This document shows positions 5,377 through 7,034 of a stretch of 7,034 bases of DNA, in pieces (positions within the stretch are counted from its first letter, which is position 1; each line of letters starts with the position of its first letter). The notes under the pieces are model-generated. The model was not told the DNA's origin and did not search any database. It saw only the letters and a program-made list of their open reading frames with translations. Position numbers and translations under genes: made by a program. Origin of the DNA: an uncultured Collinsella sp. (lineage in GTDB: Bacteria > Actinomycetota > Coriobacteriia > Coriobacteriales > Coriobacteriaceae); assembly GCA_900547835.1 (NCBI GenBank), contig URIJ01000109.1, forward strand, positions 1 through 7,034. Reading direction: 5' to 3'.

Positions 5377-6369
5377 CTAGGAACGCCAAAAGGCATCTAT
5401 GAGGTCATCTCGGTTGGAGACACCGCTTTTAACGTAGATGCGATGCAAGTGCGCCTTGACCGTGCCAGGGCTGATGACCAACTCGCTGGCGATGTTTTGG
5501 GCGTCGTTGCCCTTCAGCACCAGCGTGAGCACCTCCTGCTCGCGCCGCGACAGCTTATGGGCATCGGCATAGATCACAACGCGTGATGCTAGATCGTCCC
5601 CAGAGCGTGCGCTCTCGGCCGCCACGTCCTCATCGGCACGCGGATGACGGGCATACACGCGCAGGATATGGCTAAACTGGCAAAAGAGTTGGACCGCGCA
5701 TGCCACGAGCAGCACATTTTCGGAGATATTGCGCTCGGACAGATACCACAAAAAGAGGCTGATGACGGGGTTTTGAGAGTCGGGGTGGCAGAACAAGATC
5801 ATGTAGGTGTCCTCGGCGATTACGCAAAACGCAAGAACGAGTGCCACCTTCCAAAAGAGCTTTGAGCGGTCGAGGTCCAGCTTCTCAACACGAGTGGCTC
5901 TGTACCGGTAATGCCAGGCGGCATAGGCAAGACATCCTACATTGCCCAGGTCACGCGTGAGCCAAAAGAGATACTGCTGCATCTCTCCGGCAGCACCGCT
6001 GCGAGGCACCAGCACCAATTGCAAGATTGAAAACGGCACGATAGCAAGTCCAAGCATGCGCGACGTAGGCCTTTTGCGCAAGCGCGCAAACATCCACAGT
6101 ACCACGCAGGCATAGATGGCAATACCGAGCACGCAGCGCAGCAAGGGGTGCTGCAACGGCTCGCTAAAGGTAACAGCGTAGTCGTATTTGAGCCGATTGT
6201 ACTCGTCAAAAAAAATGACCGACATATCGAGCATGTAGAGCAAAAAGCCCGCCGCGGCCACCAGGCTGTCGCGACGGCGCGTCATGAGCCAAACCACCAA
6301 TGCCACGGCACTGGTCACCAGAGCCACACCCATGATAATCGTGGTGTAGATATAGAACGCGAAACTCAT
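5377..6369 (-). CDS. Membrane-anchored LuxR-type transcriptional regulator
   Basis: A 330-aa protein with a hydrophobic N-terminal sensor part and a C-terminal LuxR/GerE helix-turn-helix. Likely membrane helices are near 8-29, 38-55, 75-95, 105-122, 132-152, 171-194 and 216-234, so six or seven spans. A linker (~240-268) leads to the DNA-binding domain at ~272-328, with the family signature LSRREQEVLTLVLKGNDAQN, then IASELVISPGTVKAHLHRIY and VSNRDDLIDA. There is no receiver domain, so it is not a classic response regulator. It probably senses a ligand or membrane state directly. This architecture is abundant in Coriobacteriia, where such genes often sit beside metabolic or transport genes they are presumed to control. 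The start at 6369 follows GGGGAGG with five spacer bases. It lies upstream of the amidohydrolase and MATE genes on the same strand and is divergent from the 63-aa gene; either direction could be its target. Architecture is certain; the signal and targets are inferred. Confidence 0.92.
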   Translation of the reverse strand: MSFAFYIYTTIIMGVALVTSAVALVVWLMTRRRDSLVAAAGFLLYMLDMSVIFFDEYNRLKYDYAVTFSEPLQHPLLRCVLGIAIYACVVLWMFARLRKRPTSRMLGLAIVPFSILQLVLVPRSGAAGEMQQYLFWLTRDLGNVGCLAYAAWHYRYRATRVEKLDLDRSKLFWKVALVLAFCVIAEDTYMILFCHPDSQNPVISLFLWYLSERNISENVLLVACAVQLFCQFSHILRVYARHPRADEDVAAESARSGDDLASRVVIYADAHKLSRREQEVLTLVLKGNDAQNIASELVISPGTVKAHLHRIYVKSGVSNRDDLIDAFWRS

Positions 6370-6402
6370 GCCCGCCTCCCCTGTCTAGATGCTGTGAGGA
6401 TG

Positions 6403-6432
6403 TTGACAGATTCTTTGCCGCAAGATTAGACT
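6403..6432 (+). promoter_or_regulatory. Sigma-70-type promoter for the 63-aa gene
   Basis: A perfect -35 box TTGACA (6403-6408) is followed after 18 bp by TAGACT (6427-6432), a 4/6 match to the -10 consensus. Transcription would begin near 6439, giving a leader of about 60 nt before the small gene at 6498. Confidence 0.55.
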
Positions 6433-6484
6433 CACCGATTAAACGTACTGTATCGTTTAGATAAACAAGCTGTGTCTCACCGAT
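6431..6484. promoter_or_regulatory. Dyad and direct repeats in the divergent promoter region
   Basis: TAAACG (6440-6445) and CGTTTA (6454-6459) form a dyad with an 8-bp spacer that itself contains TAC-T-GTA. The 9-mer CTCACCGAT occurs at 6431-6439 and 6476-6484, flanking the dyad. The elements lie at and just after the predicted plus-strand transcription start and upstream of the LuxR gene. They are good candidates for an operator controlling either or both divergent genes. No convincing LuxR-direction promoter could be fixed. Confidence 0.45.
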
Positions 6485-6497
6485 GAAAGGAGATGCC

Positions 6498-6689
6498 ATG
6501 GCGCCTATCGCACCGCTCAAAATACTCGTCGCCCCTGTCGCCAAGGCCATCGTCCACCTGAGCGACTCACTTACCTACAATGACGTCCCCTGTGTCGTCG
6601 AGGCGCGTTCGGACAGCTGCCCCTACCTGGGCCACGTCCCCTACTTTGCGCCTAAGCTCGTTTCCGATCCCGAGCACCGCGAACAGTAA
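6498..6689 (+). CDS. Small protein of unknown function, 63 aa
   Basis: I do not recognise this protein. It is 63 residues: a mildly hydrophobic N-terminus (MAPIAPLKILVAPVAKAIVH), then a more polar stretch with two cysteines (C37 and C46), and a charged end (DPEHREQ). The first 20 residues are not hydrophobic enough for a confident signal peptide or membrane helix. The start at 6498 is chosen because AAAGGAG (6486-6492) is five bases upstream; an in-frame ATG at 6483 overlaps this site and a direct repeat. It has its own promoter candidate and is followed by a hairpin, so it resembles an independent gene rather than a chance frame. It is divergent from the LuxR gene and convergent with the permease. 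It could be a small secreted or regulatory protein, or the remnant of a longer gene. Confidence 0.6.
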   Translation: MAPIAPLKILVAPVAKAIVHLSDSLTYNDVPCVVEARSDSCPYLGHVPYFAPKLVSDPEHREQ

Positions 6690-6697
6690 TCCAAGAT

Positions 6698-6740
6698 GCA
6701 CCAAGCGCTGCGTAACTCGCGGCGCTTACTGTTTTGGTGC
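6698..6740 (+). terminator. Hairpin between the 63-aa gene and the permease
   Basis: AAGCGCTGCG (6703-6712) pairs with CGCGGCGCTT (6718-6727), 10 bp with one G-U pair and loop TAACT. An outer GCACC (6698-6702) can pair with GGTGC (6736-6740). On the plus strand the inner stem is followed by ACTGTTTT, a short and imperfect U-tract. It starts 9 nt after the 63-aa stop codon and overlaps the permease stop, the expected site of a terminator between convergent genes. Confidence 0.5.
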
Positions 6741-7034
6741 AAAGTAACCTGACCCCCGTGCACCAACGCCGGGATTGTCGACGCTTCGGCCGCGGCGAGA
6801 TATGAGGCGCGAAACCTCGCCCAATAACAGGCCAATCACTACGCCCGCGAGAATCGGCAACTTTGCCATCTCGGCAGGTGAGCTGTTGAGCGGCACAATC
6901 GTAGCAACAATCGAAAGCACGAGCTCCACCACGGGAATCGAAAGCGCCACCGCGAGCACCTTGCCCTCGAAAGGCGCACGGAACACACGCGAGCGATTAT
7001 CGTGCTTGCGCAGACGCCAAAACGCTGGGAACAT
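6726..7034 (-). CDS. APC-family amino-acid permease, C-terminal part (5' end beyond window)
   Basis: The 102-codon frame runs off the right edge; the ATG at 7034-7032 is only the first codon visible and probably internal. It begins with FPAFWRLRKHDNRSRVFRAP, a charged cytoplasmic loop typical of the region before the last helices in amino-acid/polyamine/organocation permeases, including the glutamate/GABA-antiporter-like branch. Two membrane helices follow: about 24-48 (VLAVALSIPVVELVLSIVATI) and about 58-76 (LPILAGVVIGLLLGEVSRLI). A basic cytoplasmic RRGR segment comes next. The last residues, GVGARGSGYFAPKQ, look unlike a transporter tail and are encoded by a palindromic repeat. Identification rests on a short C-terminal segment, so the subfamily and substrate are uncertain. 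Confidence 0.65.
   Translation of the reverse strand: MFPAFWRLRKHDNRSRVFRAPFEGKVLAVALSIPVVELVLSIVATIVPLNSSPAEMAKLPILAGVVIGLLLGEVSRLISRRGRSVDNPGVGARGSGYFAPKQ
6734..6766. repeat. Palindromic repeat overlapping the permease 3' end
   Basis: TTGGTGC (6734-6740) and GCACCAA (6760-6766) are 7-bp inverted arms around a 19-nt loop containing AAAGTAACCTGACCCC. A third copy of GCACCAA is at 6698-6704, so the central arm could pair with either side. The GGGG/CCCC-centred layout with flanking arms recalls the palindrome at 1869-1907 and suggests a REP-like dispersed element, here read through by the permease frame. Confidence 0.5.

Overview
The window looks like a chromosomal segment of a GC-rich gut actinobacterium of the Coriobacteriia, most likely Collinsella or a close relative. 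That placement is an inference. It rests on the GC-rich coding style, on a LuxR regulator with a multi-spanning membrane N-terminus (a type strongly expanded in Coriobacteriia), and on strong GGAG-type ribosome binding sites before every complete intact gene.

Layout, left to right. Positions 1-480 hold the 3' remnant of an IS256/Mutator-type insertion sequence. Only the C-terminal third of its transposase remains, and it is joined at about position 58 to unrelated, more AT-rich DNA. Positions 497-1727 carry a minus-strand gene for a DUF4143-type AAA ATPase with a PD-(D/E)XK-like C-terminus. It has its own terminator, and three 23-bp tandem repeats lie just upstream of it. This gene is visibly less GC-rich than its neighbours and sits beside the IS remnant, so it looks like an acquired accessory gene.

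Positions 1861-6369 carry three minus-strand genes in transcription order: a membrane-anchored LuxR regulator (6369-5377), a YtcJ-type amidohydrolase (5061-3433) and a MATE-family efflux transporter (3332-1956). The MATE gene ends at a long, nearly perfect hairpin terminator. The LuxR gene and the amidohydrolase gene are separated by 315 nt without a gene. That gap holds GCAGGT/ACCTGC half-sites and two strong hairpins in the presumed amidohydrolase leader. The amidohydrolase and MATE genes are 100 nt apart and could be cotranscribed. A tetranucleotide repeat tract lies in that gap just ahead of the MATE ribosome binding site.

Upstream of the LuxR gene, a 128-nt divergent region holds a good plus-strand promoter, a dyad and a 9-bp direct repeat. 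It leads into a 63-aa protein of unknown function (6498-6689). That small gene converges on the C-terminal end of an APC-type amino-acid permease, which enters from the right edge on the minus strand.

Working model (inference): the LuxR protein senses a signal at the membrane and controls a small uptake, hydrolysis and efflux neighbourhood for an amide- or amino-acid-like compound. No entirely new system is demonstrated. The most unusual points are the repeat-marked DUF4143 gene, the simple-sequence tract before the transporter, the structured leader, and a permease C-terminus that appears to be encoded by a palindromic repeat.
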